64,000 nucleotides of DNA from Acuticoccus yangtzensis (GCF_001927245.1 NZ_MJUX01000011.1:1-64000), one strand, 5' to 3'. Counted from the stretch's first letter, positions 27,353-36,956 are shown. Program-made: numbers and translations. Notes: generated by a model from the letters alone, not told the origin.

Positions 27353-28801
27353 TCAGCGGACGGGGCGGATCATCCGGACGTCCAAGTCGCGGATCTTCTT
27401 GCGCAGCGTGTTGCGGTTGACGCCCAGAAGCTCCGCCGCCTTGATCTGATTGCCGCGCGTAGCCGCCAGGGCCGCCGACACCAGCGGATATTCCACATCG
27501 CGCATGATGCGGTGATAGAGCCCCGGCGGCGGCAGCGATGCACCGAACTCGGCGAAATAATCGTTCAGGTGCCGCTCCACCGACTCCTGCAGCGTTTCCG
27601 CCTGGGCCGGACCGCCCGCCCCCGCCGGCTGCGGCGCCGCCGACTGGTCGTCCAGCTCATGCTCGATGTGGGCGCGCGTGATCACGTCTTCCGGATAGAG
27701 CGCCGCGAGGCGGCGGACGAGATTTTCCAACTCGCGCACGTTGCCCGACCAGCGGTGCGCCTGAAGCGCGGCCACCGCGTCATGGTCCAGCCGTTTCGCC
27801 GGCAGCCCCTCCGCCTCGCACTGGGTGAAGAAGTGGCGCGTCAGATCGGCGATGTCCTCCTTGCGCTCGCGCAAAGGCGGCAGGCGCAGCGGAACCACGT
27901 TGAGACGGAAATAAAGGTCCTCGCGGAACAGGCCCTGGCTGATCCACTGGCGCAGGTCGCGGTTGGTGGCCGCCACAATGCGCACGTTGGTGCGGATCGG
28001 CGCCCGCCCGCCGACGGTGGTATATTCCCCCTCCTGCAGCACGCGCAGGAGACGGGTCTGCGCCTCCATCGGCATGTCGCCGATCTCGTCGAGGAAGAGC
28101 GTTCCGCCCTCGGCTTGCTCGAACCGGCCGGCGTGGCGGCTGGTGGCGCCGGTGAAGGCGCCCTTCTCGTAACCGAACAGCTCCGCCTCGATCAGCTCTT
28201 TGGGGATCGCGGCCATGTTGATCGCCACGAACGGCCCCTTACGGCGCTTGCCGTAGTCGTGAAGCGCGCGGGCGACAAGCTCCTTGCCGGTGCCGGATTC
28301 GCCGTGGATGAGAACCGTGAGGTCGGTCTGCATCAGCCTTGCGAGGACGCGGTAGATGTCCTGCATCGCGGCGGAGCGGCCGACCAGCGGCATCGGCTCG
28401 CCGTCGGACTGGTGCACCCGCTCGGCCGGGCGTCCGCGCGGCTCGTTGAGGGCGCGGCCGACGACGTTGATCAGCTCCTTCAGGTCGAAGGGCTTCGGCA
28501 GATATTCGTAAGCGCCGCGCTCGGACGCGCGGATCGCCGTCATGAAGGTGTTCTGGGCCGAGATCACCACCACCGGAAGATCGGGCCGCCGCTTCTTCAC
28601 GCGCGGCAGAAGCTCGAAGGCGTTCTCGTCCGGCATGATGACGTCGGTGATGACGAGATCGCCATCGCCCTGGTCGATCCAGTTCCACAAGGTGGCAGCG
28701 TTCGACGTGCAACGGACATCATACCCGGCTCGTGACAGAGCTTGGTTGAGAACGGTGCGGATCGCCCCGTCGTCATCGGCGACCAGGATCGTACCACTCA
28801 T
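27353..28801 (-). CDS. ntrC: Nitrogen regulation response regulator NtrC
   Basis: A 482-residue sigma-54 activator. The receiver domain has the acidic pocket VADDD, phospho-acceptor Asp53 in [10 protein letters not shown] and Lys in YLPKPFD. The AAA+ domain has Walker [11 protein letters not shown], the sigma-54 contact loop GAFTGA and Walker [12 protein letters not shown]. The C-terminal Fis-type HTH ends [20 protein letters not shown]. NtrC~P turns on nitrogen-scavenging genes at sigma-54 promoters. The ATG at 28801 overlaps the ntrB stop by one base. Confidence 0.96.
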   Translation of the reverse strand: MSGTILVADDDGAIRTVLNQALSRAGYDVRCTSNAATLWNWIDQGDGDLVITDVIMPDENAFELLPRVKKRRPDLPVVVISAQNTFMTAIRASERGAYEYLPKPFDLKELINVVGRALNEPRGRPAERVHQSDGEPMPLVGRSAAMQDIYRVLARLMQTDLTVLIHGESGTGKELVARALHDYGKRRKGPFVAINMAAIPKELIEAELFGYEKGAFTGATSRHAGRFEQAEGGTLFLDEIGDMPMEAQTRLLRVLQEGEYTTVGGRAPIRTNVRIVAATNRDLRQWISQGLFREDLYFRLNVVPLRLPPLRERKEDIADLTRHFFTQCEAEGLPAKRLDHDAVAALQAHRWSGNVRELENLVRRLAALYPEDVITRAHIEHELDDQSAAPQPAGAGGPAQAETLQESVERHLNDYFAEFGASLPPPGLYHRIMRDVEYPLVSAALAATRGNQIKAAELLGVNRNTLRKKIRDLDVRMIRPVR

Positions 28802-29898
28802 CAGTCTTGTCTCTCACTTCCTTCAAAGGCGGGCATCAGGATGCGCACCGTTGTCCCGGCATTGGAGTCGATTTCGATCACGCCGCCATGGTCGCCGACG
28901 ATCTTGGCGACGAGCGCAAGGCCAAGGCCCGTGCCGTTCGTCTTGGTGGTCACGAACGGCTCGAAGAGATGCGGGACGAGGTCTTCCGGCACGCCCGGCC
29001 CGTTGTCCTTCACGCAAAATTCCAGCGGCAACGAGACCTTGTGCGGCGAGCCTGGCGCGGCGACGCGCATGCCCGGCCGGAAGGCGGTCGTCAGCGTGAT
29101 GATACCGCCGTCCTGATCGGACAGCGCCTCGGCCGCATTCTTCACGAGGTTGAGGAAGACCTGGATGAGCTGGTCGTGGTTGGCGTGGACCGGCGGCAGC
29201 GACGGGTCGTACGCCTTGCGGATCTCCAGCCGGCTCGCGAAGCCGGACGAGGCGAGGCGCTCCACATGGTCGAGCACGGTGTGAATGTTGACCGGCTCGC
29301 GCTTCACCGGGCGCGCGTCGCCGAACACTTCCATGCGGTCGACGAGCTTCACCACCCGGTCCGTCTCGGACATGATGAGCCGGGCCAGCGCCCGGTCGTC
29401 CTCGGCCAGCGACGGCTCGATGAGCTGCGCCGCACCGCGGATGCCGGAGAGCGGGTTGCGGATCTCGTGCGCCAGCATCGCGGCGAGGCCGGTGACGGAG
29501 CGGGCGGCGGCGCGCGAGGTCAGCGCCCGGTCGATCTTGTCGGCCATGGACGGGCGGTCGAGGGTCAGCACCACCATCTGCGGGTCTTCCGGCAGCGGCA
29601 GGGCGTGGATGTCCACCACCTGCCCCTGGCCGAGGCGCGGCGAGGAGAGGTCGACGCGATATTCCACCAGCCCCGCCCCCGCCTGCCGCACCTTGGCCGG
29701 CAACGACAGAAGCGGGCTGCCGAACGGCACGAACCGGTCCAGCGGCTTCTTCTGCAGGTGCGCCAGCGAGGCGCCGAAGAAGGCCTCGGCGGCGTCGTTG
29801 GCGGAAACGATCTCGTCGTCCGGCCCCAGCACCACGATGGCGTGGGGCAGCGCATTCAGGATGGCCGCGGGGGTGATGCGGCGGGCGGCGGCGGTCAT
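28801..29898 (-). CDS. ntrB: Nitrogen regulation sensor kinase NtrB
   Basis: A 365-residue cytosolic histidine kinase from ATG 29898, overlapping the dusB stop. The N-terminal PAS domain spans ~10-115, the phospho-acceptor His144 is in [16 protein letters not shown], the N box is [16 protein letters not shown], and the G boxes are DNGPGVP and [11 protein letters not shown]. No membrane segments. NtrB reads the PII protein state and sets NtrC phosphorylation. Confidence 0.95.
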   Translation of the reverse strand: MTAAARRITPAAILNALPHAIVVLGPDDEIVSANDAAEAFFGASLAHLQKKPLDRFVPFGSPLLSLPAKVRQAGAGLVEYRVDLSSPRLGQGQVVDIHALPLPEDPQMVVLTLDRPSMADKIDRALTSRAAARSVTGLAAMLAHEIRNPLSGIRGAAQLIEPSLAEDDRALARLIMSETDRVVKLVDRMEVFGDARPVKREPVNIHTVLDHVERLASSGFASRLEIRKAYDPSLPPVHANHDQLIQVFLNLVKNAAEALSDQDGGIITLTTAFRPGMRVAAPGSPHKVSLPLEFCVKDNGPGVPEDLVPHLFEPFVTTKTNGTGLGLALVAKIVGDHGGVIEIDSNAGTTVRILMPAFEGSERQD

Positions 29899-30908
29899 GC
29901 CGCGGCCTTCAGGTCGGCAGCGTCGCCCGCGAGGCCGTCCGCCGCGGCGAAGAGGTGGTCGATGGCGAGGAGCGCCATGGCTGGATCCTCCGCGGTGAGT
30001 GCGGCTCTGCGCAATGTGGTCGGGGCGATGACGTGGTCCGCATAGGCCGCGGTGTGCTTGCGCATCAGGCGCAGGCCGATCTCGGCCCCGGCGTGGGAGA
30101 GGAGCATCTCTGCATGCTCGCGGGCGAGTGCGCCGATGGCGGCCGGGGTGGCGGGCACCGCGGGACGGGGCCGCCCGGCAAGGTCGGCGGCGACGACACC
30201 GGCGAGCCACGGTGCGCCGAGCGCGGCGCGGCCGATCATCACCGCGTCGGCCCCGCTCGCCGCCAGCGCGGCGCGGGCGGTGCCGGTGTCGACGATGTCG
30301 CCGTTGGCCGTCAGCGGCACGGTGACGGCATCGCGCGTGGCGCGGATCGCCGCCCAGTCCGCGGTGCCGCTATAGCGCTGGCAGCGGGTGCGCCCGTGGA
30401 CGGTGATCGCGGCGGCGCCAGCGTCCACCGCGCGTCGGGCGAGTTCGGGCGCATTGAGGGTGGCGCGGTCGAAGCCGAGACGCATCTTCACGGTGACGGG
30501 CACCCTCACCGCGGCCACGGTGGCTGCGACGAGGCCGGCCGCGTGCACAGGGTCGCGCATCAGCGCCGAGCCCGCCCAGCCGCCGACGACCCGCTTGGCG
30601 GGACAGCCCATGTTGATGTCGATGATGTCGGCGCCCGCGGCCTCGGCGATCTTCGCGGCCTCGGCGAGGTCACCCGGACGGCATCCGGCGAGCTGGACGC
30701 AGTGGACCGCGAGGCCGGCCCCTTCGAGCTTCAGCCGCGTCTCCGCTTCGGCGGCGACGAGGCGGTCGCTCGCCACCATTTCGCTGACGACGAGTCCCGC
30801 GCCAAAGCGCGCGGCCAATTGGCGGAACGGCCAATCGCTGACGCCCGACATCGGCGCCAGGATCGCACGTCCGGAAAGTTCGACATTGCCTACGGCAATC
30901 TCATGCAT
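29895..30908 (-). CDS. dusB: tRNA-dihydrouridine synthase (NifR3/DusB family)
   Basis: A 337-residue flavoenzyme. The FMN barrel begins [17 protein letters not shown], the catalytic Cys102 is in [10 protein letters not shown], and the flavin-phosphate segment is [12 protein letters not shown] followed by LTANGDI. It reduces specific uridines in the tRNA D loop. As nifR3 it is classically first in the nifR3-ntrB-ntrC operon of alphaproteobacteria, as here, with ATGA overlap to ntrB. The start ATG is 363 bases from the divergent ispDF. Confidence 0.94.
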   Translation of the reverse strand: MHEIAVGNVELSGRAILAPMSGVSDWPFRQLAARFGAGLVVSEMVASDRLVAAEAETRLKLEGAGLAVHCVQLAGCRPGDLAEAAKIAEAAGADIIDINMGCPAKRVVGGWAGSALMRDPVHAAGLVAATVAAVRVPVTVKMRLGFDRATLNAPELARRAVDAGAAAITVHGRTRCQRYSGTADWAAIRATRDAVTVPLTANGDIVDTGTARAALAASGADAVMIGRAALGAPWLAGVVAADLAGRPRPAVPATPAAIGALAREHAEMLLSHAGAEIGLRLMRKHTAAYADHVIAPTTLRRAALTAEDPAMALLAIDHLFAAADGLAGDAADLKAAA

Positions 30909-31270
30909 GTTCAGCGGGGCACCTCTAAGGCCTATTGGTGCTCATCTTTTGACCATGACACCAAAGTTGGCAAGAGCGTGTTGAGCCCTTGAGGGGAAAA
31001 CCTGTTTCGTGGGCAGTGCGCAAAGGACCGGCAGACCATGCGAAAAGCGGGCACGATAGGTTGCGGCTCCTATGCCCGCAAAGGCGGCGGAGCGCCAGAG
31101 CCGCACCCGCATATCCCTGTCCCGCGCGCAATCCGTGCGCCTTGCCGCTGTGCGTCCGACCGGGCGAACGTGGTGCGGCGGAGCACGGCGGCGAACGCCG
31201 TGGCGCCTGCCCGCCCGGCGGGCTAAGACGGCCGCATGATCGCCTTTTCGCACCCACCCGAGCCTGACCG
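30909..31270. other. Divergent promoter region between dusB and ispDF
   Basis: A 362-base gap without a supported gene. The dusB-proximal 60 bases are AT-richer and include an inverted repeat, TTGGTG at 30935-30940 and CACCAA at 30959-30964, with an 18-base centre. It could be an operator for the ntr operon. The rest is GC-rich, with nothing I can name. Confidence 0.45.
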
Positions 31271-32437
31271 ATGACCTTGATCGACGCCATCATCGTCGCC
31301 GCCGGACGCGGCACCCGGCTCGGCGGACCGCTGCCGAAGCAGTTTCTCCGCCTCGGCCCGCGAACCGTCCTCGCCCGCTCCGCCGACGCCTTCCTGGCCC
31401 ACCCGGCGATCCGCAACGTCGTCATCGTCATCGCCGAAGGGGATGAGGAGCGCGTGGCGGACGCGCTCGCCGACAGGCCGCGCACCGTCACCCTCGTCAC
31501 CGGCGGCGACACGCGCCAGGCCTCGGTTGCGGCCGGCCTCGGAGCCCTCGCCGGGGATGACGCGCCGCACGCCGTTATGGTCCACGACGCGGCGCGCCCC
31601 TTCGTCTCCGCCGCGCTGATAGGCCGCGTGGCTGACGCTCTTGAGACCGCCGACGCTGTGATCCCCGCCATCCCCGTCGCCGACACGCTGAAGCGGGTCG
31701 ACGGCACCCGCGTCACGGCGACGGTGGACCGCACCGGCCTCGTCCAGGCGCAGACGCCGCAGGGCTTCCGCCTCGCCCCCCTCGCCGCGGCCCACTCCGC
31801 CGGGGTCAGCGGCTCCGGGGTCAGCGGCGCCACCGACGATGCCAGCCTGATCGAAGCCATGGGAGGCCATGTGACCACCGTCGACGGCGAACGCGCCAAC
31901 GCCAAGATCACCACCGCGGACGACCTCGCCGAGGCGCGCGCGGCCCTTCCCCGCGTTCCCGCCGTCGGCCAGGGCTTCGACGTCCACCGCCTGGTGCCGG
32001 GCGGGCCGATCATCATCGGCGGCCTCACCATCGACTTTCCCGAGCGGCTGGACGGTCATTCGGACGCCGACGTCGCCCTCCACGCCATCACCGATGCGTT
32101 GTTCGGTGCGCTGGCGGACGGCGACATCGGCAGCCACTTCCCGCCCAGCGACCCGCAATGGAAGGGCGCGGCGTCCGACCGGTTCCTCGCCTTCGCTGCC
32201 GACCGGGCGCGCGCCGCCGGGGCCGAGATCGCCCACATCGACCTCACCATCATGTGCGAGCGCCCCAAGATCGGCCCGCACCGCGAGGCGATGCGCGAGA
32301 GGATCGCCGCCATCGTCGGCATTCCCGTCGCCCGCGTGGCGGTGAAGGCCACCACCACCGAAAGGCTCGGCTTCACCGGGCGCGGCGAGGGCATCGCGGC
32401 CTCCGCCACCGCCACCATATTGAGGAGCATGGCATGA
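31271..32437 (+). CDS. ispDF: Bifunctional IspD/IspF enzyme of the MEP isoprenoid pathway
   Basis: A 388-residue fusion. Residues 1-~225 are 2-C-methylerythritol 4-phosphate cytidylyltransferase: AAGRGTRLGGPLPKQFL binds CTP and VMVHDAARPFV is the family motif. Residues ~230-388 are the 2,4-cyclodiphosphate synthase: VGQGFDVHRL gives the metal D-x-H, and DGHSDADVALHAITDALFGA is the active-site segment. Fusion is usual in alphaproteobacteria. A short in-frame duplication (SGVSG twice, ~31797-31830) sits before TDDASLIEAMG in the IspD half. The stop overlaps the pncC start. Confidence 0.96.
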   Translation: MTLIDAIIVAAGRGTRLGGPLPKQFLRLGPRTVLARSADAFLAHPAIRNVVIVIAEGDEERVADALADRPRTVTLVTGGDTRQASVAAGLGALAGDDAPHAVMVHDAARPFVSAALIGRVADALETADAVIPAIPVADTLKRVDGTRVTATVDRTGLVQAQTPQGFRLAPLAAAHSAGVSGSGVSGATDDASLIEAMGGHVTTVDGERANAKITTADDLAEARAALPRVPAVGQGFDVHRLVPGGPIIIGGLTIDFPERLDGHSDADVALHAITDALFGALADGDIGSHFPPSDPQWKGAASDRFLAFAADRARAAGAEIAHIDLTIMCERPKIGPHREAMRERIAAIVGIPVARVAVKATTTERLGFTGRGEGIAASATATILRSMA

Positions 32438-32934
32438 TCGACGACGACGTGAGAGCCCGCGCCGAGGCGACCCTCACCGCGGCGCGCGAGGCCGGGGTGA
32501 TGATCGTCACCTGCGAATCCTGCACCGGCGGCATGATCGGCGGCGCACTCACCGCCATCGCCGGCTCGTCGGACGTGGTGGACGGCGGCTACATCACCTA
32601 CAGCAACGCGGCCAAGGTCCGCCTCGGCGTCCCCGCCGCGCTGATCGAGGCCCATGGCGCCGTCAGCGAGGAGGTGGCGCGGGCGATGGCGGAGGCGGCG
32701 CGTCAGGCCGCGGGCGCCGCGCCCGGCCTCGTCTCCGTCGCCGTCACGGGCGTCGCGGGGCCGGGCGGGGGCACGGCCGCCAAACCTGTCGGCCTCGTCC
32801 ACTTCGCCGCAGCCGCCGCGGGCGCGACCGTCCACCGCGAAGCCCGCTTCGGCGACATCGGCCGCGACGAGGTGCGCAAGGCGACGATCCTCGAAGCCCT
32901 CTCATTGCTCGACGGTCTGCTCGAGCCCGAATGA
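32434..32934 (+). CDS. pncC: CinA C-terminal domain protein, nicotinamide-nucleotide amidase
   Basis: A 166-residue stand-alone CinA-C/PncC enzyme. The ATG at 32434 overlaps the ispDF TGA. The catalytic Ser lies in TCESCTGGMIGGALT, followed by GGYITYSNAAKVRLGVP and the glycine-rich GVAGPGGGTAAKPVGLV. It hydrolyses nicotinamide mononucleotide to nicotinate mononucleotide, recycling pyridine nucleotides. The fused N-terminal ADP-ribose pyrophosphatase domain of long CinA proteins is absent, as in other proteobacteria. Confidence 0.93.
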   Translation: MIDDDVRARAEATLTAAREAGVMIVTCESCTGGMIGGALTAIAGSSDVVDGGYITYSNAAKVRLGVPAALIEAHGAVSEEVARAMAEAARQAAGAAPGLVSVAVTGVAGPGGGTAAKPVGLVHFAAAAAGATVHREARFGDIGRDEVRKATILEALSLLDGLLEPE

Positions 32935-33063
32935 GGCCGTTGCCGGGGCCGCCGCACCCCTCCTGGCGACGGTAACGCGCCGATGACAATTCGTTGATCG
33001 CAGCAGGCCGACCCTTCGCCTGGAGCGGGGATCCAACCGCCCCGCATGGCGTTGGAATGCCAA

Positions 33064-33591
33064 ATGGAGTTCGCCGTGAACTGGCCCCTTTTCGCCGTCT
33101 TCGTTCTCGTCACCCTGGCCGCGGCCGCAACAGGTGCAATCTTCCGCCCCGGCTCGTGGTACGCGGCCCTGCGCAAACCGCGCTGGACCCCGCCCAACCT
33201 GCTCTTTCCCATCGCCTGGTGCGTGCTTTACGCCACCATCGCGGTATCGGCCTACCTCTTCACGGTCGCCGCCGCGCCAGGCGAACGCGCGTTGCCGCTC
33301 GCCGCGTGGGGTCTCCAACTCGCCCTCAACGCGCTCTGGTCGCCGCTCTTCTTCAAGCTGCACCGGATGGACTGGGCGCTCGCCGACATCGCCCTTCTGG
33401 TCCTCGCCATCCTCGCCACGATCGTTCTCTTCGCCCCGGTTTCCGCCGTTGCTGCTGCACTCCTCGTGCCCTACCTCGTGTGGGTCAGCTTTGCTTCGGC
33501 CCTGAACTACACTATCTTAATACTCAACAGAGGGCGCCCCGTCCCGGATCGGACTGGAGGCGCCTCGGCCCCACGGCCAACGGTGGAGTGA
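33064..33591 (+). CDS. tspO: TspO/MBR family membrane protein
   Basis: About 175 residues from ATG 33064 (an in-frame ATG six codons earlier is possible). It has five hydrophobic helices and the family aromatic motifs: GSWYAALRKPRWTPPNLLFP, AWCVLYATIAVSAY, LQLALNALWSPLFF and WVSFASALNYTI. TspO binds tetrapyrroles and in Rhodobacter (as crtK) tunes photopigment and carotenoid expression to oxygen. A short charged C-terminal tail (PDRTGGASAPRP) extends past the usual end. It is followed 3 bases later by a small membrane gene and then a prenyl synthase gene. Confidence 0.93.
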   Translation: MEFAVNWPLFAVFVLVTLAAAATGAIFRPGSWYAALRKPRWTPPNLLFPIAWCVLYATIAVSAYLFTVAAAPGERALPLAAWGLQLALNALWSPLFFKLHRMDWALADIALLVLAILATIVLFAPVSAVAAALLVPYLVWVSFASALNYTILILNRGRPVPDRTGGASAPRPTVE

Positions 33592-33594
33592 TCC

Positions 33595-33765
33595 ATGAAC
33601 ATGAATGCAATTGTTTTCTTCGAGATCTTGCTCATTGCCGGCAGCCTTCTCACCTTTGCCGCGTGCGAATGGCGCGACATGCGCAAAGCCCCCGCGCGGA
33701 TGCCGGAGGATCGCGCGCAAAAGGGCCCTGATCACTTGAGCGGCAGCGGCAATTGGCTCGATTGA
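33595..33765 (+). CDS. Small membrane protein between tspO and prenyl synthase gene
   Basis: A 56-residue frame starting 3 bases past the tspO stop, with GGTGGAG as ribosome site. It begins MNMNAIVFFEILLIAGSLLT, one membrane helix, then FAACEWRDMRKAP and a polar tail. No family recognised. Tight spacing to tspO and to the next gene (34 bases) argues for a real member of the same transcript. The FEILLIAG...EWRDMRK pattern could be a small accessory of the membrane protein before it; this is inference. Confidence 0.6.
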   Translation: MNMNAIVFFEILLIAGSLLTFAACEWRDMRKAPARMPEDRAQKGPDHLSGSGNWLD

Positions 33766-33799
33766 CAGCCGACTTAGATTTGATCCATTCCAGATCGCC

Positions 33800-34687
33800 A
33801 TGAGCGCGACTGGCAGTTCCCTTTCCCACCGCGTCGACGCGGCCATCAGGCGGCATCTCGATGGAAGGTGCAGCCCTCCGCGGCTCGGCACTGCCCTGAC
33901 GTCCGCCCTCTTCCCCGGCGGGGCGCGGGTGCGCCCTCGCTTCGCACTCGGCATCGCGATGGCGTGCGGGGACGACCGCCCTCGGGTGTCCGATGCCGCC
34001 GCCGCCGCGGTGGAATTCCTTCACACCGCCTCCCTGGTGCACGACGATCTGCCGTGCTTCGACGATGCCCCGTTGAGGCGCGGTGCTCCGGCCATCCACG
34101 TCGCCCACGGGGAAGCGCTCGCGGTGTTGACGGGGGATGCGCTCATCGTCCTCTCCTTCCAGGCCTTGTCGGACGTTGCGGACGCGGCGGGCGAGCGTCT
34201 GCCCTTTTTGTTGGCGACGCTCGCCGCGGCGGCGGGAACGCCCTCCGGCCTCGTCGCCGGTCAGGCACTGGAAAGCGAGCCGCTCTGCGATGTCGCCGCC
34301 TACCACGCGGCGAAGACGGGCGCGCTGTTCGAGGCCGCCGCGGTCATGGGGGCGACCGCCGCGGGTGCCGATGCCGCGCCCTGGCGTCCCGTCGGCGCGC
34401 GGCTCGGCGCGGCCTATCAGGTGGCCGACGACCTGCACGACGCGCTGCGCCTCGGCGGCGGCGGCAAACCGACCGGGCAGGACGACGCCCACGACCGCCC
34501 CTCGGCGGTGAAGCGCCACGGCATCGACGGCGCGGTCCGCGTGCTCAAGGACCACATTTCCGGTGCCACCGACGCTATACCGTGCGGGCCGATGGCCGAC
34601 GCGCTGCGCACCCTCGTGCGCGAGCAGACGGCCCGCTTCCTTCCCGAAAGCCTCGCCACCCGCTTCGGAATCGACGCCACCGCCTGA
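33800..34687 (+). CDS. crtE: Polyprenyl diphosphate synthase, geranylgeranyl diphosphate synthase-like
   Basis: A 295-residue trans-prenyl synthase. The first Asp-rich motif is LVHDDLPCFDDAPLRRG and the second is YQVADDLHDAL; GGARVRPRF holds the conserved Arg, and the Lys is in YHAAKTGALFEAAA. Chain-length determinants cannot be read reliably; the short form and a neighbouring tspO (crtK) favour a CrtE-like geranylgeranyl synthase over a farnesyl synthase (IspA). No phytoene synthase or desaturase is present nearby. Isoprenoid precursor genes ispDF and dxs lie within 4 kb on either side. Confidence 0.72.
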   Translation: MSATGSSLSHRVDAAIRRHLDGRCSPPRLGTALTSALFPGGARVRPRFALGIAMACGDDRPRVSDAAAAAVEFLHTASLVHDDLPCFDDAPLRRGAPAIHVAHGEALAVLTGDALIVLSFQALSDVADAAGERLPFLLATLAAAAGTPSGLVAGQALESEPLCDVAAYHAAKTGALFEAAAVMGATAAGADAAPWRPVGARLGAAYQVADDLHDALRLGGGGKPTGQDDAHDRPSAVKRHGIDGAVRVLKDHISGATDAIPCGPMADALRTLVREQTARFLPESLATRFGIDATA

Positions 34688-34957
34688 GCCGCCTGGCCAC
34701 TCCCGGCCGCATCCGTCGCGCGGCGCACCGCACCGCCGGTTGCGGCAGCCGCCCGGCGCCGGACACCGCTCCCGCCTGTGGAAAGATGGTGTTAACCGAA
34801 CCGGACCGACCGTGCCGTGGCGGCCACAATCGCCGCGAATCACCTCTCGATCCGGCCCCTTAGGCGAAGGGCGACACCCCAAGGATCAATTTCCACGGTA
34901 AAATGGTCGCAAGCTCGTTCGGCCTCACCGAATGCTTTGTGAAGGACCCGCGTCGGC

Positions 34958-35725
34958 ATGTCTTGTTTCCGTCACTCTGAGCGCCCTCAGGCGGTGTCCG
35001 AAGGGTCCGCGCCTCCCTCTCCCGCAGCGCCGGTGCGGCCCCGTGTCTCCACTGCGGGCGTCAGTCGCCGCGCCTTCCTCGCCGGGTCCGCTGCCCTCAC
35101 GGTTGCCGGCTGCCAGACCGGCCCCGTTGTCCAGACCGCGACCGTGGTCTCCGGCCCCGCGCCGATCGATCCCTCCTACCGCGCCCTCTACGGCCCTTTG
35201 ACCAACGAGCGCTACGCCCTCCCCGCCGTCGACATCACGCAGTTCGACCCGGTCTATCTGCGGCGCGAGGTGCGCAATCCCACCGGCGAGGCACCCGGCA
35301 CCATCGTCGTCGATACCACCAACAAGTTCCTCTATTTCACGCTGCCGGAGGGTCAGGCGATGCGCTACGGCGTCGGGCTCGGCCGCTCAGGCTTCGGCTG
35401 GGACGGCGAGGCCATCATCCGCCTGAAGCGCGAATGGCCGACCTGGACCCCGCCGGCCGAGATGATCGAGCGCGATCCGAAGCTCGAGGAATATCGCGAA
35501 GGGATGCCCCCCGGCCCCGCCAATCCGCTGGGCGCCCGCGCGCTCTACCTCTTCCAGGGCGGACAGGACACGCTCTACCGCCTGCACGGTACCGCCGAGG
35601 CCTATTCCATCGGCCGCAACGTGTCGTCGGGCTGCGTGCGCCTCCTCAATCACGACATCATCGACCTCTACAGCCGCACGCCGCTGAAGACCCGCGTGAT
35701 CGTCCGCCCGGCCGCGATCTACTAA
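34958..35725 (+). CDS. L,D-transpeptidase (YkuD family), probable lipoprotein
   Basis: A 255-residue cell-wall enzyme. Residues 37-52 read SRRAFLAGSAALTVAGC, a Tat-like twin Arg leading into a lipobox, so the mature protein is probably lipidated at that Cys. The catalytic YkuD motif is LHGTAEAYSIGRNVSSGCVR, with Cys nucleophile and His both present. IVVDTTNKFLYFTLPEG is the usual domain entry. It makes 3-3 crosslinks or attaches proteins to peptidoglycan. A long 36-residue region before the twin Arg suggests the true start may be later. Confidence 0.92.
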   Translation: MSCFRHSERPQAVSEGSAPPSPAAPVRPRVSTAGVSRRAFLAGSAALTVAGCQTGPVVQTATVVSGPAPIDPSYRALYGPLTNERYALPAVDITQFDPVYLRREVRNPTGEAPGTIVVDTTNKFLYFTLPEGQAMRYGVGLGRSGFGWDGEAIIRLKREWPTWTPPAEMIERDPKLEEYREGMPPGPANPLGARALYLFQGGQDTLYRLHGTAEAYSIGRNVSSGCVRLLNHDIIDLYSRTPLKTRVIVRPAAIY

Positions 35726-35787
35726 CCGCCCTCGCCGCACGCCGCCGGGCGGGGGGCGCAGGCGCCATGGAAGTTCACCGCCGTCTG

Positions 35788-35811
35788 TCTTATGGGACAC
35801 GATCAATAAGA
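35788..35811. promoter_or_regulatory. Inverted repeat upstream of leader ORF and Ldh2-type gene
   Basis: TCTTAT at 35788-35793 and ATAAGA at 35806-35811 are exact inverse copies around 12 bases, in the only AT-rich stretch before the dehydrogenase. A likely operator or promoter element; the regulator is not in the window. Confidence 0.4.
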
Positions 35812-35826
35812 ACGGCGGGAGGCTCC

Positions 35827-35907
35827 ATGACCACTCACTACCGGCTCGCTCACACTCGGGTCACTCACACCGACGCGCACCGCACCCCGGCCGGGGTGAC
35901 CCGATGA
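35827..35907 (+). CDS. 26-residue His/Thr-rich leader peptide
   Basis: A short frame with a strong GGGAGG ribosome site 4 bases upstream of the ATG. The peptide begins MTTHYRLAHTRVTHTDAHRT and has five His and six Thr in 26 residues. Its TGA overlaps the ATG of the dehydrogenase gene (ATGA). The arrangement suggests a translated leader controlling the downstream gene by coupling. No known leader-peptide family is recognised. Confidence 0.45.
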   Translation: MTTHYRLAHTRVTHTDAHRTPAGVTR

Positions 35908-36956
35908 GCGTCGTCGTCGTCGACCCCGCGGCGCTGGACCGCTTCGTCCGCGCTGCCCTCGATGCCGCGGGTGCGGACGCCGCCACCACCGACGCCGTCG
36001 CCCGCGCGCTGATGCACGCCTCGCGCATCGGCGTCGACAGCCACGGCGTGCGGCTGCTGGAACACTACATCAGCGTCATGGAGGGCGGGCGCGTCAACAA
36101 GGCGCCGAACCTGACCTTCGTGGCCGAACTCGGCGCCATCGCCACGCTGGACGCCGACAACGCCCACGGGGCCCGCGCCACCTACGCCGCCATGGACAAG
36201 GCCGTCGCCATGGCCGAAACGTCCGGCATCGGCGCCGTGTCGATCCGCAATTCGTCGCATTTCGGGGCCGCGGGCGCATTCGCCATCGCCGCCGCCGAAA
36301 AGGGGATGATCGGCTTCGCCACCTGCAATTCGGACGCGTTCGTGCGCCTTCACGACGGCGCCTTCCGCTTCCACGGCACCAACCCGCTCGCCTTCGCCGC
36401 GCCGGCGGACGACCGTCCGTGGCTGTTCGACATGGCGACCAGCGCGATCCCCTTCAACCGCGTCCAGCTCTACCGCAGTCTCGGCGTCGAGGTGCCGGAG
36501 GGAACCGGCTCCGACGCCGCCGGGATCGACACGCGCGACGCCAACCTCGTCGAGATGCTGGCCCCTCTGGGCGCGGCCTTCGGCTTCAAGGGCGCCGGCC
36601 TCGCGGGGGTCGCCGAGATCTTCAGCGCCGTCCTCTCCGGCATGGGGCTGAGCTTCGAGCTGGCACCGATGGGCGGGCCGGACAAAGCCACCCCGCGCGG
36701 CCTCGGCGCCTTCGTGCTCGCGTTGCGCCCCGATGCATTCGTCGCGCGCGAGGTGTTCGCGGACGGCATGCGGCGTTATCTCACCGCCCTGCGCGGCTCC
36801 GCCCCGCGCGAGGGCGGCAAGGTGATGGCCCCCGGCGACCGCGAATGGGCCGTGGCCGCCGAGCGTGCCGACGGCATCCCCCTCGACCCCGTCACCGTGG
36901 AAGGTTTCGGCCGCCTCGCCGAACGCTACGGCCTCCCCTCTCTGGACGGCCTCTAA
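35904..36956 (+). CDS. Ldh2-type malate/L-lactate dehydrogenase family oxidoreductase
   Basis: A 350-residue NAD(P)-dependent enzyme of the type 2 malate/lactate dehydrogenase fold. Visible landmarks are GVDSHGVRLLEHYISVMEGG (active-site His), SIRNSSHFGAAGAFAIAAAE, FHGTNPLAFAAP and FDMATSAIPFNRVQ. Substrates in this family include malate, lactate, sulfolactate, ureidoglycolate and delta-1-piperideine carboxylate, so the reaction is not fixed by sequence. Translation probably couples to the 26-residue leader frame. Confidence 0.9.
   Translation: MSVVVVDPAALDRFVRAALDAAGADAATTDAVARALMHASRIGVDSHGVRLLEHYISVMEGGRVNKAPNLTFVAELGAIATLDADNAHGARATYAAMDKAVAMAETSGIGAVSIRNSSHFGAAGAFAIAAAEKGMIGFATCNSDAFVRLHDGAFRFHGTNPLAFAAPADDRPWLFDMATSAIPFNRVQLYRSLGVEVPEGTGSDAAGIDTRDANLVEMLAPLGAAFGFKGAGLAGVAEIFSAVLSGMGLSFELAPMGGPDKATPRGLGAFVLALRPDAFVAREVFADGMRRYLTALRGSAPREGGKVMAPGDREWAVAAERADGIPLDPVTVEGFGRLAERYGLPSLDGL

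Noticed and set aside
31797-31830. SGVSG duplication in IspD as evidence of gene damage.
   Set aside because: It is in frame, lies in a variable surface loop and both enzyme domains keep their catalytic motifs.
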